Assembly (NCBI GenBank): GCA_036346375.1
Contig: CM070517.1
Location: 47,402,200 to 47,466,199 of the forward strand
From: Guadua angustifolia
Lineage: Eukaryota > Streptophyta > Magnoliopsida > Poales > Poaceae
Direction of reading: 5' to 3'
DNA: 64,000 bases
Part shown: piece by piece, positions 1 through 10,930 of the stretch
Layout: the number at the start of each line of letters is the position of its first letter
Position numbering within the stretch: the first letter of the stretch is position 1
Position numbers and translations under genes: made by a program
The notes under the pieces: model-generated
What the model was told of the DNA's origin: nothing
What the model saw: only the letters and a program-made list of their open reading frames with translations
The model's database searches: none

Positions 1-1
1 C

Positions 2-1203
2 TTCTCTGTCCACAGCGATCTCCGACTCCGTCACTCAGACACCATCACAGATTTCATGCTATCACTCCGCAAAAACAGCCGCAGTAGTATATCACATACC
101 TCTTCTCAGCTGAAGCAGCTAATAGTGCTAGACCTCGAATCCTGCGAAGGCTTGGAGAACCGACACCTCGAGAATGTCTGCAACAATATGTTTCTGCTCA
201 AGTGCCTCAGCATAAGGAACACGAGTGTAGAAAGGTTGCCCAAGGAAATCAACAATCTCATGCAGCTGGAGATATTGGACATCCGGCAAACCGGGATACA
301 GTCATCTGCAACAAGAGATATCCTGCTCCCGAAGCTCAAGTGCCTGCTTGCTGGTGACACAGGTCAGATTCCAAGCACTGACACTATCAGCGCTGAGGAA
401 TCATTCTCCTCCGTCGAGATCCCTTGCAAGATCAAGTACATGACAAACCTGGAGGTACTGTCCCATGTCGAGGCTTCGCCTGCAGGTGCTGACAAGTTAA
501 CAGAAATTAGTCGGCTATGGAAACTGAGGAAGCTCGGTGTGGATATCTACGACAATGAAGATGATTTCAAGAATTTGATCCAAGCGATCAGGGATCTGAA
601 TGAATGCCTGCAGTTTTTGTCAATACGGATCAAACCTTCACGACCCAGCAGCATGGGTACTACTACTGGGCCTTCTAACACAGAAGTACCAGATGATGTC
701 TTACAAGATCCTACCAAGTTTCCCCTTCTTGAGAGCCTAAGCATCAAAGGAAGCACAAATGGGCTGCTTCTTCCATTTCTTTTCAAAGTTGGCCACAGCC
801 AGATTGCCAAGGTAACTCTACATAGTACAACGCTGCCCAACTTGCGTTGTCTCAGGCTTTGTCACAATTCATTCACCGAGAGGAGCTCATGTTCTACCCA
901 GGCGAGTTCCAACGGCTTAAGTTTCTTGTTGTCGAGTGCTCCGAAATCACCAGCATCAGCTTCAATGATGGAGCGGCTCCTAAGCTCGAGAAGATTGTCT
1001 GGTCCTTCACCAACATAGAGTCTCTCTCCGGAATCAACGAACTTCATAAGTTGCAGGAGGTCGAGCTCATCGGTGCTAGTGTCCCTGATATGGTGAGAGA
1101 AGCCATCGCAGCAAATCAAAACCAGCCTGTTCTTAAACACATTCAACGGCAGAGTCAAGTCCAAGCAACAGGAACAGAAAGCACAGCTGCAGCGGCTCCA
1201 TGA
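2..1203 (+). pseudogene. NLR disease-resistance gene, C-terminal LRR part, frameshifted
   Basis: The frame is open from the window edge, so the gene continues upstream, where the coiled-coil and NB-ARC parts would lie. The product has leucine-rich repeats of grass CNL type, for example LIVLDLESCEGLENRHLE and LPKEINNLMQLEILDIRQTG. It reads in one frame to about 880 (…LRCLRLCHNSFTE) and resumes in another frame (EELMFYPGEFQRLKFLVVE…), ending at a TGA at 1201-1203. Both halves are good LRR sequence, so one short indel near 880-890 separates them. The layout resembles Pik-2/RGA5-like NLRs of grasses (family knowledge). NLRs act inside the cell as immune receptors. The frameshift would remove the last 100 or so residues. 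A sequencing error cannot be excluded, so 'pseudogene' is an inference. A decayed tandem copy follows at 3.4-4.6 kb. Confidence 0.65.
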
Positions 1204-2660
1204 CTACAATTAATGCTGCAAGGTTTCTTTCTATTCAGCTTGAATAATAAGGATCGATGCTGAAGGGAAGACTCTCCTCTCATCCATTCCCATCGAATCC
1301 CATGCTTGGTTTGTGCGCGCACATGTGTGGTTATTCATTCTGCTTGTGTGTCTGTGTCTGTGCTTGTGTGTGGTTGCTTCTTCTGCAGGTGTGACGTCTG
1401 AGTGTGCACGTGTGCAGTTAATTATTCAGTCTTGATGTGTCTCTTCTGAGTGTGCTTGAACATATGGTTGTGTCTATGCTCACGGAAGTTGGATTTGTGT
1501 GGCTTTCACCTGGACCATCATGCATGGTTTCTTCATGTAATAAGTGCGACGATGCTTGTGTGCACATTTCACTTGTTAATGTATTGTATGTGTGCAATAT
1601 ATACGCGTGCTTTGATTGGGTGCTGCAAAGATGAAGTGGTGTCATAATAGCTGTTGGTTGCATTCATAAGTAGGTACTCCAAGCAAAGTTTTCTGCAGAT
1701 CAGAAGTTTCAATAGAAATTGTTAGAGATTTTTTTACCATCATTGGGAGGTAACAAAATTTACATTTAGGAAGTAAAACATTTAAAGGGTGAAGGTATCA
1801 ACTTTTTGTACTTCCTGGTACTGCCTCAAATTGTTAATGTCTGAAACTATTTCATCTCCTCCGTTGTGAGTGCCTGAAGCTTTGAAAACAAAACATTGTT
1901 TCATGAGTTTAAACCAAGTCCGTACGAATGATTGTAACACATGTATGACCGAACAATCAATATTCCTGCTCCTGCTCTGTACCGCGCTCTGATTCGGTTG
2001 ATAAGCATTATCTGAAACTGATGAATACATCTGCCCACTGCAGCTCTGGCAACATGATCTCTTGAAAAAACAGAGAAAGTGTCACCGTTGGCACTTGTAC
2101 TAGTCTTTTCCCCTCCCATAGTTCCGAGGCCGCCCCGGCTGAGGTCACCAACCTCTTTATAACTATTAACTCCCATGCAGTTAGTTACATTGTGTTAAGG
2201 AAACCTCACTGTCATTTTTCCTACCGCATGTTCTTATGCACTACATATTCATGGCACTGGTCACCAATTTCTAATTTATCGACTGGAGGTGAGTAGCGGA
2301 ACATGAAAGTTCCGAGCCAAGTTAGGTAACTAAAAGTTCCATGGAAAGGGGCAAAAGTTGATCATCAATCACGTTTACCAAACTAAACTAACCCAACACC
2401 ATGCCAAGCAGAGGGACCACCAGCTCACCATACATACAGCAGCTGAGACTAATCTATCCCGAGCACAGCCGAAGCAGCGCCCCGGTCCATAAATCCCAAC
2501 TAAATCACAGCACCAGGACAGCTAAATTTCCTTAACTCAGCAGCTGAACGGTTAAACCCTAGCAGCAGAATCCCAACCACGGCACCCACCCCGACTACAG
2601 CAAATCTACGGCGGCAAACGCCAAAAAAGAAAAAGATGAAGGCGAGATGCCGCGTACCGA
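1204..2660. other. NLR 3' flank, no gene seen
   Basis: This stretch holds TG-rich sequence (about 1310-1620) that is related to the flank of the decayed NLR copy at 4680-4860. Both contain ATCGAATCCCATG and TGCTTTGATTGGGT. It is probably 3' UTR and downstream sequence. From 1750 to 2660 I see no coding sequence. Confidence 0.5.
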
Positions 2661-2673
2661 TGAGCGGACTGTC

Positions 2674-2817
2674 CTACAGCGCCGCCGCCGCCGCCGCCGT
2701 AGCGGAGGCCGCGCGCTTGCGCTTGGACTCCGGCGGCGCGAGCCCCTCGTCCTCCGCATGACCCTCCTCCTCGAACTCCTCGCCAGCCGCATGGTCATTC
2801 TCCCGCGGCCGCGCTTT
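2674..2817 (-). CDS. Possible terminal exon of an unrecognised acidic/basic protein
   Basis: Read on the minus strand, a GC-rich stretch encodes an acidic run (GEEFEEEGHAEDEGLAPPE), a nuclear-localisation-like ESKRKR, and an alanine run that ends at TAG (2674-2676). A pyrimidine-rich stretch ending in AAAAG lies just upstream and could be a 3' splice site. I do not recognise the family and found no convincing upstream exon. The alanine run is a GCC trinucleotide repeat, so the composition could be chance. It may be an exon fragment or a 5' leader of a lost gene. Confidence 0.25.
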   Translation of the reverse strand, partial: KARPRENDHAAGEEFEEEGHAEDEGLAPPESKRKRAASATAAAAAAL

Positions 2818-3360
2818 TGCAGGTAGAGAGAAGAGGCACCCGCAAAGAAATCAGAAAAAATAGGCAAAATTCGCAGACTTCAGGAGCTCATGGACTGGGT
2901 GAAGAGACTAGGGTTACCGGGCGGCACATGGAGGCTAGTGTCTCGTTCATTTGGGGGATCTAGTGGTGCGAGGAGAGCAAACCCTAGAGATTTTGGGGTG
3001 TGTGTTTGGGAGGGGAAGAGGCGCGAGAGTCAGCAGGGAAGATAAGCGCGAACGCGTGGCTTCAACGCATACACTCCAGCAAGCGCACCCCTTCCGCGAA
3101 GGCAGGATGTGCACGTGGTGTCATAGGCAGAGCCAAAAAATTTTAGGAGTTTACAAATCTAACTACTTTTGGGCTCAACGATCGAGGACGAAGATTTGTC
3201 CAAAAAAAATTTAGTTTTCATGACACTTACGATAGCTGCACTGCACTACACCTCTATAACACGTCGCTGGAGAGCCCAGGCAGTCACGCACTCTGCCCAG
3301 GAGGTCGATCCACGGGTGCATGGTGCGATTGGAGTGAGAGATTCAAGAGCACCACCTCAA

Positions 3361-4620
3361 AGGTAAAAGGTTCCTGATTGTTCTCGCTGACCCTCAAGGC
3401 ACCGAGGTGAAGTATGCCTTGTCGAATGGTGCCGATTACTCTGTTTGTAGTGCTATCTACAGGTAGGTCTGGTCACCGTGGGCAGACATCATAGTAACTC
3501 AATTGATACAGGATGATTATTGATTTCCAGTCGGTACTTAGCCAGATGGCTCTTTCTGCATAGTGAATCTCACCATAAAGGACACTTGTGGCCTGATCTT
3601 GATCAACTCGGTCCCTAATGCTCAAGTGCAGGGCATCCTCGAGAAAATGCAGCGGGGATTCCTTTTCCATGATCGAAGATGGTCCCCCATGCTTTCTATG
3701 CTAATGTTCACGTGAGCAAGGAAGAGTTACACAAATTGCTGCTTGCTGTATCTGTCCATTTCCCCAAAAGAATCCAAAATTAGGAGGACAAGCAGATCAA
3801 GAAGATTCTAAAGATTCCTTGGATGATTGGGTAACGTTCCTGCTGACTTGCTTTCAGCATCTTCTCAATTAGGATTGGTCAAAGTGCTGGACCTAGGAGG
3901 CTGCAAAGGATTGAAGAAACAGCACCTCAAGACCATCAGCAACAAGATAATTTCAACTCAAGTATCTGAGCCTAAGGAACACGGATGTCACCGAGCCGCC
4001 CAAGGAAACTGACAAGCTCCGATACTTGAGACATTTGACATCAGGCAAACCAATGTAAGGTCATTCCTGTACTGTGGATGAGGACGAGCTAGCCAGTGTT
4101 GGCCGGCTGCAGCAGTTGAGGAAACTGGTTATGGTTATCAATGGCAAGGAAGCTAGTCTGGTCACCCAATTGCTTCGGGCGCTCGAAAGGCCAAATGAAT
4201 GCCTATGCTCTTTGTCAGTAGTTCAGGCTGACGCTGAAGCTGCTGACATGAACCTGGAGGGGATTAAATAATTCTCACCTCCCAAATCTCTTGAATGCCT
4301 AAACATCAGCGGTAGGATAAATGGGTTGCCTTCTTGGATCAAAGAGCTTCATCAACTGTCCAAGATAGCCCTTTTGTCGTACCTCCTTGAAGGCCAGTGA
4401 TATACGGATCCTAGGTGAGCTTGTCAACTTGAGCTGCATCAGGCTCCGGCACGAGTCACATACCGAACAGAAGCTTAGTTTGAAGGAGAAAGAATTCTAG
4501 AATCTCATGTTTCTTATCGTCGAGGGCTCAGACATCTCCGACATCCAATTTGATCAGAATGCAGCTCGTAAGCTCGAGAAGATAGTTTGGGCTTCCAAAC
4601 CATCCTATCCTTGCACACAA
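3361..4620 (+). pseudogene. Decayed NLR copy (LRR region, possibly part of NB-ARC)
   Basis: Disconnected stretches in shifting frames match the NLR at the window start. Examples are LVKVLDLGGCKGLKKQHLKT (about 3870-3935), FQLKYLSLRNTDVTEPPKE (about 3950-4005), VGRLQQLRKLVMVINGKEAS (about 4095-4155) and ARKLEKIVWASKPS near 4565-4605. Frameshifts and stops interrupt it many times. Weaker NLR-like text starts near 3361 (FLIVLADPQGTEVKYALSNG). The 3' flank is shared with the first copy, so this is a decayed tandem duplicate and not a retrocopy. Confidence 0.7.
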
Positions 4621-5828
4621 GCCAATCCGTGAGGCCGCTGCTGCAAGCGACAGTCTGTTCCGCGGTAGAGATTACTTCTGCCTTGAGTGTGCTTTCATGC
4701 ATTCATCATCGAATCCCATGTTTGTGTGTGTGCACTGCACACACAGGTGTGGCTATGTATCCTGCTTGTGTGTTTGATGTACTGTGTGCTATGCTTTGAT
4801 TGGGTAATGTAATGATAATTAAAGTGATGTGATAATACCTATCGAGATTTCTTACCATTTTGTTACCTTTTAGTACTAACTTATATAAATTTTGGTACCT
4901 TTCAAAGATGGTAAGAAGTCTCAGATGTCCTGTACCTATCAAATAAGTGGTGTGTGTTATGTTTTGCAGAGAAGTTCCTGTCTTCCTGTGGTTTAAGAAC
5001 TGTTGCATTCATGCCTAGCTATTTGAAGCGAAGTTTCTACAGATCAGAAATGAAGGGTTAATGTTTGAATTTATGCTTGTTCCATATAATAAATGTTGAT
5101 GTACGTGCGATGTATCCGGACGAATGCTGCATGCTTTGTGCTCTATGTGCTACATATGGTATGATTGAGAGATAAGGAACATGGTAACGGTCAATCAAGA
5201 TTCAAGAGTCACATATACCACAATTTCTTGTTTTAGAAAGTATCTGTAGGTGATGTGCCAGTATGTATCATCTTGTTGTGATGCAGTGATGCACTGTATA
5301 GTTCTCTGCCAGTCTGCCTTGTATAAACAATCTTTCTTCCAATCGTTACTAATTATCCAAGAATGGTTCGAAGCACATCTACATTATCACATAAACACAG
5401 ATCACTCAAAGCCTTGGTTCTACCTGCACTAATAAAACTAGAAGAGAAGGATTTGAACAACCATAATCATGAGGCGCTGCCTAAATTACTTAATTGACTA
5501 GCTAACTCAGACCAACAAAATCCTGTGTCATGTTTGGATTGCTCAGCCGTCAGCCCCAATTTGCTGTTTCATCTTTGTGTGTTGTTACCACTTGAACTAA
5601 ACTAATAAAACACCAGATGTCTGGGGAACGCATCTGCATCTCGCAAGCTTGCGAAGAGGTGGCTATGGTTCTGGAGGGCGCTGCCGTGGGAAGGGAAGCA
5701 ACGGCACCGGTAGTCTGCTCGGCGGTTGGGTGGCGGCGGCGGCGACGCCAGGACGATGGGTTCGGATCTGCTGATACCTTTCCCGAACAATTACCAGTTT
5801 ACCACTAGACCGACTAACTGAAAATATA
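4621..5828. other. Flank of NLR pseudogene, no gene seen
   Basis: The first 250 bases carry the duplicated NLR 3' flank. The rest is AT-rich, with short chance ORFs only. A small GC-rich patch at 5600-5780 has no supported reading frame. Confidence 0.4.
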
Positions 5829-6089
5829 TACTTCCTCCATTCCAAAATATAAGGTGTATTAGAATTCAAAAAAGTCTTTTGAAGTAAACTTTGACCATTA
5901 ATTTCTGTTATAATATATTATGAATTATTATGAAACCAACCGTAATTGAAAGATAAGTGAAATATGAATCAATTGATACATCTTTTATAAATTAAACATG
6001 CACATAATTTAACTAATTTTTAGTCAAAATTTATGTAATTTGACTTTTCTGAATTATAATATGCCCTATATTTTGGAACAGATGGAGTA
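5829..6089. mobile_element. Stowaway-like MITE
   Basis: A 261-base AT-rich element with terminal inverted repeats. The left end reads TACTTCCTCCATTCCAAAAT and the right end, reverse-complemented, reads TACTCCATCTGTTCCAAAAT. Both ends carry TA, the Stowaway/mariner target preference. It contains no coding sequence. The 'CTCC-TCC-TTCCAAAATATAAG' type of end is very common in grass genomes (established knowledge). Confidence 0.8.
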
Positions 6090-6149
6090 TTTTTCAAAAA
6101 AAAAAAAAACTCAGCACGATGTTCACTTCAAGTTGTCTGTACCCTGTAG

Positions 6150-6283
6150 AACTCGAAGGAAAAAAATTCAGCATCGTTTCTGTGGTAAATAGCAGAGGCT
6201 GTCATCTCATCATGAGAGCAAAATGAATACGAGAATAAATAAAAGGGTGTGCGGTGAGCAGTGACTAATGAAGAGGTATACAA
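6150..6283. repeat. Segment paralogous to 13310-13470 (left part)
   Basis: The sequence GGTAAAT…CAGAGGCT…TCA…GAGCA…ATGAATA…GGTGAGCAGTGAC…TGAAGAG is shared with 13330-13425 downstream of the NHX gene. The matching right part resumes at about 7048 (ACAGCCATGCA…GTCAGGTAA.TAAC). The hAT-like element at 6284-7047 lies between the two parts and is absent from the 13.4-kb copy. Confidence 0.65.
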
Positions 6284-7047
6284 TAGGGGTGACTATGAAG
6301 AGGTATGCAATAGGGGTGTAATTGGATCGGATATTTCTCAACCGACTAACCAACTAAACCAGTTTGAAGCATATTCGAGAAAGGAAGTCGGTATCCGATG
6401 GGTTTTGTCGGATTCAGAATCAGAAATGGATAATTTTTCCCGGTTGTAAGATCGGATACGAAATAGAAGTATCCAACAGATCCAAGGCTATCCGAAAAGT
6501 TAATCGGATGGTATCCAATAGACATAATCCTATAATTCGAATATTCGAATATTTGGATATTAGCCTAATAAGTAAGCACATGAGGGCATGGCCTTTGAGG
6601 ACATAATTAGCCTCTCACTTGCCCCAAGTGAGCCAAAGAGAAATTAGCCCACGAGACTTTTTTCAATATTAAAATTAGTTTTTATTTTCAAAAATATAGG
6701 AGATTCAAATAAATCAAAAAAATAGTAAATGAACTCATAATAATTCTAAATAATTTAAAAAATACGTTTGAACAATGAACATAATAAATTTAAAAAATAC
6801 TTTTGAATAATTGTTGTAGCAAATTTGCTTGTTAAACTTCTAATGAGTTGCAATTTGAATATATAGTACATATGATTGATATCCTTGAACAAGACTATCC
6901 GCATTCGGCTTAACATATATCTGCTCCATATTCGTTACCGAGGCAATCCATATTCGCATTCGTATCCAACATTATCCGTATTCGACTCCGATTTTAAGAA
7001 AAAAAATATAAAATAGGATGCATATATCTGCTCTGATCTCACCCCTA
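6284..7047. mobile_element. Non-autonomous hAT-like element with TAGGGGTG ends
   Basis: The left end is TAGGGGTG (a second copy at 6311) and the right end is its reverse complement CACCCCTA (to 7047). The flanks are gTATACAa and cTATACAc, compatible with a diverged 8-bp hAT target duplication. The paralogous site near 13425 has a single ATATACAC and no insert. Inside are many GGATCGGATA/TATCCGA-type subterminal motifs and AT-rich sequence, with no transposase. The short direct duplication at the left end (about 27 bp, from 6266 to 6318) makes the exact start ambiguous. Confidence 0.65.
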
Positions 7048-7290
7048 CTATACACATTACACAGCCATGCACACGTCAGGTAACTAACCTACAGCTACCA
7101 CCTCAAAATTAGAATGCCACATTGTTACAAGCCCAAAAAAAAACATTAACGCCAGATAATACATAACCTGCAAGATTACAAATAAACATGTAACACTAAA
7201 AGACAAGGGGGCACAACTAAGTTCAGAAGTAAACACCACCAAATAACCTACTTCAGCAGGCAAATACCAACTACTTCTAGTACTAAGAAC

Positions 7291-9573
7291 CTACGCCTCC
7301 GTCTTCACCAACGAAGAACTGGGAGCTTCCGGAGCAGCCGGCGAATACTGGAGCCAGTCTTTCGCACAGAAGAGCGCCTCCACAATTTCAGGACGCTGTG
7401 AGCTTCTGTAGTCATCAAGCATCCGGCCTCCTCCTGCCGCCGAAAATATAGAGCTGCCGCTGCTCACCATGGACATGGGGATGGCCAAGATGTCACGGGC
7501 CATTTTTGAGAGAGTTGGAAACTTGAGGGCGCTAAGCTTCCACCAGTCCATAATGTCGAACTCTTGGATGCGCGGCGTGAGGGCTTCTTCCAAGTACTGC
7601 TCTAGCTCGGACTTTGAGGGCTGGCTTATTGCTATCTCTGAAAGATACATATCAAAGTCTAGAAGCCCATCACCAGTAGAAGGTGGAGCAACTGGAGCAT
7701 CATTCTCACTGACCGGCACATAGGCTGGCGTCAAGGGGAGGGGCTGTGCAACATACTCCTTATAAAGCTCATGTACAGCATCATCCACAACCTTAACATA
7801 CTTTGCTGCCTCCACACCATAGATTTTGGAATAACTGAATTCAACAAGCTTCATCTTGAAACGTGGATCCATGACTACAGCAATGGCCAGCACAAGGTTG
7901 GAATCCTTCCAGTACTTGTCAAACCTCTCATGCATGTCTTTGGCGATGCTACTGAAAACCGTATCTTCATGGGCTATAGCATTTGAAAGCTCTAGCTGAA
8001 GTTTCCACGCCTCATGGAAAAATATGTTTGAAGTTGGATTTGCTGCTGCCATGATGCTATGTGCAGAATCATAGAGAAGCTTCAAATAGTTGCAGGCAGC
8101 CTCCACCTTCTTCCAGTCTTCTGCAGGAGGTGCCTCATTGTAGTTATCATCACATGTCTCCAGTGTGGTGAATGCCTGCCTGTAATCCAAGGCAGCCAGC
8201 AGCATAAGATAAGTGGTATTCCATTGGGTTGTAACATCAAGACACAGGGTCTTGGTACTGGGAACCTCCAGTTGCAGAGCAATCTCAGCAAACTTCTCCT
8301 CACGGGCAGAAGAAGCTTTTATGAACTTTATGCTTTCACGGATATTGTAGATCACACCGTGAATTGAAGCAATAACATCCTGTGCAACTGCATTCAGGAT
8401 ATGAGCATAGCACCTCACAACAAACAGCTGGCCCTTAAGCATGAGGTTGTTCTTATTGGAGAGATGATCTCTCAGATTTGCACTGTAAATATCATGTGAC
8501 GAGCAATCATTATCCAACGTGATGGTGAATAGCTTGCCCTTCATATTCCAGTCCAAAAGGCTTGTACTAATAGCTTCACTAAGTGCATTCTCTGAATGAG
8601 GAGAAGACACCATCCTGAAGTTAATCATTCTTCGATGCACTTTCCACTCTGAGTCGATAAACTGCGCTGCAAGTGAGACATAGCCAAGAGTCTGACTAGT
8701 TGTCCATAATCCTATAGTGAGGCTGATCCTTCCAGGTATAGTGCTGAATGCTTGCAGCAGGTTATCCCTTTCTTTCTGATAAACAGCATACACCTCTGCC
8801 TCAATTGTATCAACATCTACGACCCTGAAACGAGGCTGCAAACTCTCAATAAATGAAGTGAAGGCTGGCTGTTGAACAATGTGAAGTGGGTAATCATGCA
8901 AAATGATCATCTTCGCAATATATGAGCAGCTACGGTCTTGATCAAATGTAGCATTTGCATAACCAGTATATCTGTAACGCCTCTTATATGGACGTTCTAC
9001 GGTACCTTCACCATGATTGTCAGTCCCTCCTGTTGAAAGTAGTGCCAGCTTCCTTTCTTGGTTTTTGATCATAGGACAAGAACCCAAGGTGATGTGCCTC
9101 TTGAGATGGCTAGTACCTGCAATTTTTGCACCAGAGCTGTATGCAAAGGTTTGTTTGCATAGATTGCAGCATGCTCGTGAGCATCCCTCATGCATGGTTT
9201 CAATAGTGAAGTGCTCCCAGACTAGTGACTTCTTTCTCCGCCGTCTTGATGTGGTTCGTGGGGTCACCTCAGCGTTGACCAACTCATTACCATGGGCCAC
9301 CTCATCACCATGGCCCATGTCGTTAACTAGAACCATCTCATTACCATGGACCATCTGGTCCATGTCACTACCTTGTACCATTTCATTACCATGGACCATA
9401 TCAGTCCCTTGAACCATCTCGTTCCCATTGACCAACTCACCCCCTTGAACTATCTCGTTAACATGGATCATCTCGGTGCCATGAACCATCTCATTGCCAT
9501 GGATCATCTCGTTACCATCGACCATCTCACTGTCATGCACCATTGCATTCTCATTGATGTTTGGTTCACCCAT
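7291..9573 (-). CDS. RICESLEEPER-like BED-finger protein, domesticated hAT transposase
   Basis: A single 760-residue ORF with an ATG at 9573. Residues 1-105 are degenerate repeats of the type NEMVHG/GNEMVQG. A BED zinc finger follows (about 118-170: CCNLCKQTF … SHLKRHI). Next comes the RNase-H-like core (SLTIGLWTTSQTLGYVSLAA, about 285), with ITLDNDCSSHDIY further on. The hAT C-terminal dimerisation region is near the end (LEQYLEEALTPR … FDIMDWWK … FPTLSKMARDILAIP). The usual catalytic Asp of the 'D-x-W-T/S' motif is Gly here. No hAT terminal repeats flank the gene, and it has a probable 5' UTR intron. These points favour a domesticated nuclear DNA-binding protein of the RICESLEEPER/DAYSLEEPER type, known to affect plant development, over an active transposase. 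Confidence 0.9.
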   Translation of the reverse strand: MGEPNINENAMVHDSEMVDGNEMIHGNEMVHGTEMIHVNEIVQGGELVNGNEMVQGTDMVHGNEMVQGSDMDQMVHGNEMVLVNDMGHGDEVAHGNELVNAEVTPRTTSRRRRKKSLVWEHFTIETMHEGCSRACCNLCKQTFAYSSGAKIAGTSHLKRHITLGSCPMIKNQERKLALLSTGGTDNHGEGTVERPYKRRYRYTGYANATFDQDRSCSYIAKMIILHDYPLHIVQQPAFTSFIESLQPRFRVVDVDTIEAEVYAVYQKERDNLLQAFSTIPGRISLTIGLWTTSQTLGYVSLAAQFIDSEWKVHRRMINFRMVSSPHSENALSEAISTSLLDWNMKGKLFTITLDNDCSSHDIYSANLRDHLSNKNNLMLKGQLFVVRCYAHILNAVAQDVIASIHGVIYNIRESIKFIKASSAREEKFAEIALQLEVPSTKTLCLDVTTQWNTTYLMLLAALDYRQAFTTLETCDDNYNEAPPAEDWKKVEAACNYLKLLYDSAHSIMAAANPTSNIFFHEAWKLQLELSNAIAHEDTVFSSIAKDMHERFDKYWKDSNLVLAIAVVMDPRFKMKLVEFSYSKIYGVEAAKYVKVVDDAVHELYKEYVAQPLPLTPAYVPVSENDAPVAPPSTGDGLLDFDMYLSEIAISQPSKSELEQYLEEALTPRIQEFDIMDWWKLSALKFPTLSKMARDILAIPMSMVSSGSSIFSAAGGGRMLDDYRSSQRPEIVEALFCAKDWLQYSPAAPEAPSSSLVKTEA

Positions 9574-9589
9574 GCTGGAGAGATTGGTT

Positions 9590-10930
9590 GATGGAACACA
9601 AAAGGCCTGTTAATCTGAAATGGTTGGCACAAATAAAATCATGTCAGATCTAATGAGTCAAATCAGAAAAATTCGGTTTCATGTTCAAATAAACTTTTGA
9701 AACATGATCTCTCAGATAAACCATAAAAATGGTCACAACAGCATAGATAGACATCAGAAATCTTACAAAATTTCAGTATGACAAGATCTGGTAGCTTTAC
9801 CAGACCACTCCTCAAAGCAACAAACAATAAATTTTCCAGATGAGATTCAGACATCACTACTTCAAATTAGTAAGTTTGAGAATTCTAGCAGTACAGACTT
9901 TAGTAAATTTGTCAATATAACGATGAAGTTTTCAATTATTAACATATACTCCTAGCAAGGCTCTGTGATCCCTTGAAAGATATAGTGTACAGATAGAGAT
10001 AAATGCTCCCAATATTCTACACAAGTATGAGTAAGACAGACGCTGGCCAAATTCTACACATCCAATAGAAAAGAGGATCTATCCAAAGCAAGCAAAATGC
10101 TAGACGATCTAAGTTCTAAGTAAAATGGAGCTCCCTAGGTACTTGATCGGCAATTTAGCCCAGTCAGTACAACCATTGGCACCTAACATAGCTTCTTGTG
10201 TACAAATGCAGCCACACACGTTCCACTCTATTCTTGCTTGCCAGAACTGCCTTGTGCTGGTGCAGCGCAGAAGCGCTGATAGCAACCTACCAAGGCGCAA
10301 GGAACCTAGCTGGGCTATCAGGAATCAAGCTCATCTCAAGAAGCCACGCATCACTAGCTTTGGCTATGCAAAACATAAAATCGAAGCTATCAATCGACCC
10401 AACCGAGGTATGAGCAGCTGCATCGTAATCCTACCGCAACGACTGATGGATGGATGGCCATTCATCCCAACAAGAACAACAGTAGGCAAAAACCTAGGCT
10501 CGCGGAATCATTTGCTCGCACAAACAGGAACGAACAAAACCACGGCACACCCCGCACAGGCCCAATCCAAGCGCACTGAAGAAATCTGAATCGAACCAAC
10601 CCATGCCGAAACCTGTGGAGCGAAGCGCAAGCTCCAGCACAGATCCGGCCAACCGCAGCCCAACACAAGGAACCCAAACCGCAACAAACATCTCAAATAA
10701 AGCGATCAACGAACGAAGCTAAGAGAAGCACACGTAGGAGAGGGGGTGCGGAGCAAGGGTTTAGAGTGTGGGGGGGCTTACGCAGGCGGAGCGGGGAGGG
10801 GAGGGGAGGAGGGCGCAGATCCAAAAGGATTAGGGCTCGGCCCAAGAAGGAGCAAACCCTAGATCTGCTCTTCTGAACCTTTGGGGAGGAGGAGGAAAAG
10901 CGGGTGGAAAGAGAGGGGAGGGACGAGGTG
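9590..10930 (-). other. Probable 5' UTR exon and leader intron of the RICESLEEPER-like gene
   Basis: On the minus strand a GC-rich block (about 10930-10782) ends in CTGC|GTAAGC, a good 5' splice site at 10781. Candidate 3' splice sites (TTTCAG, AACAG) lie at about 9605-9625, just upstream of the ATG. This gives a leader intron of about 1.15 kb. The ORFs within it are chance. I infer this from splice-site shape only. Confidence 0.45.

Noticed and set aside
9346..9591. Plus-strand repeat ORF (MDHL-type) opposite the RICESLEEPER head
   Set aside because: It is the antisense reading of the NEMVHG repeat region.
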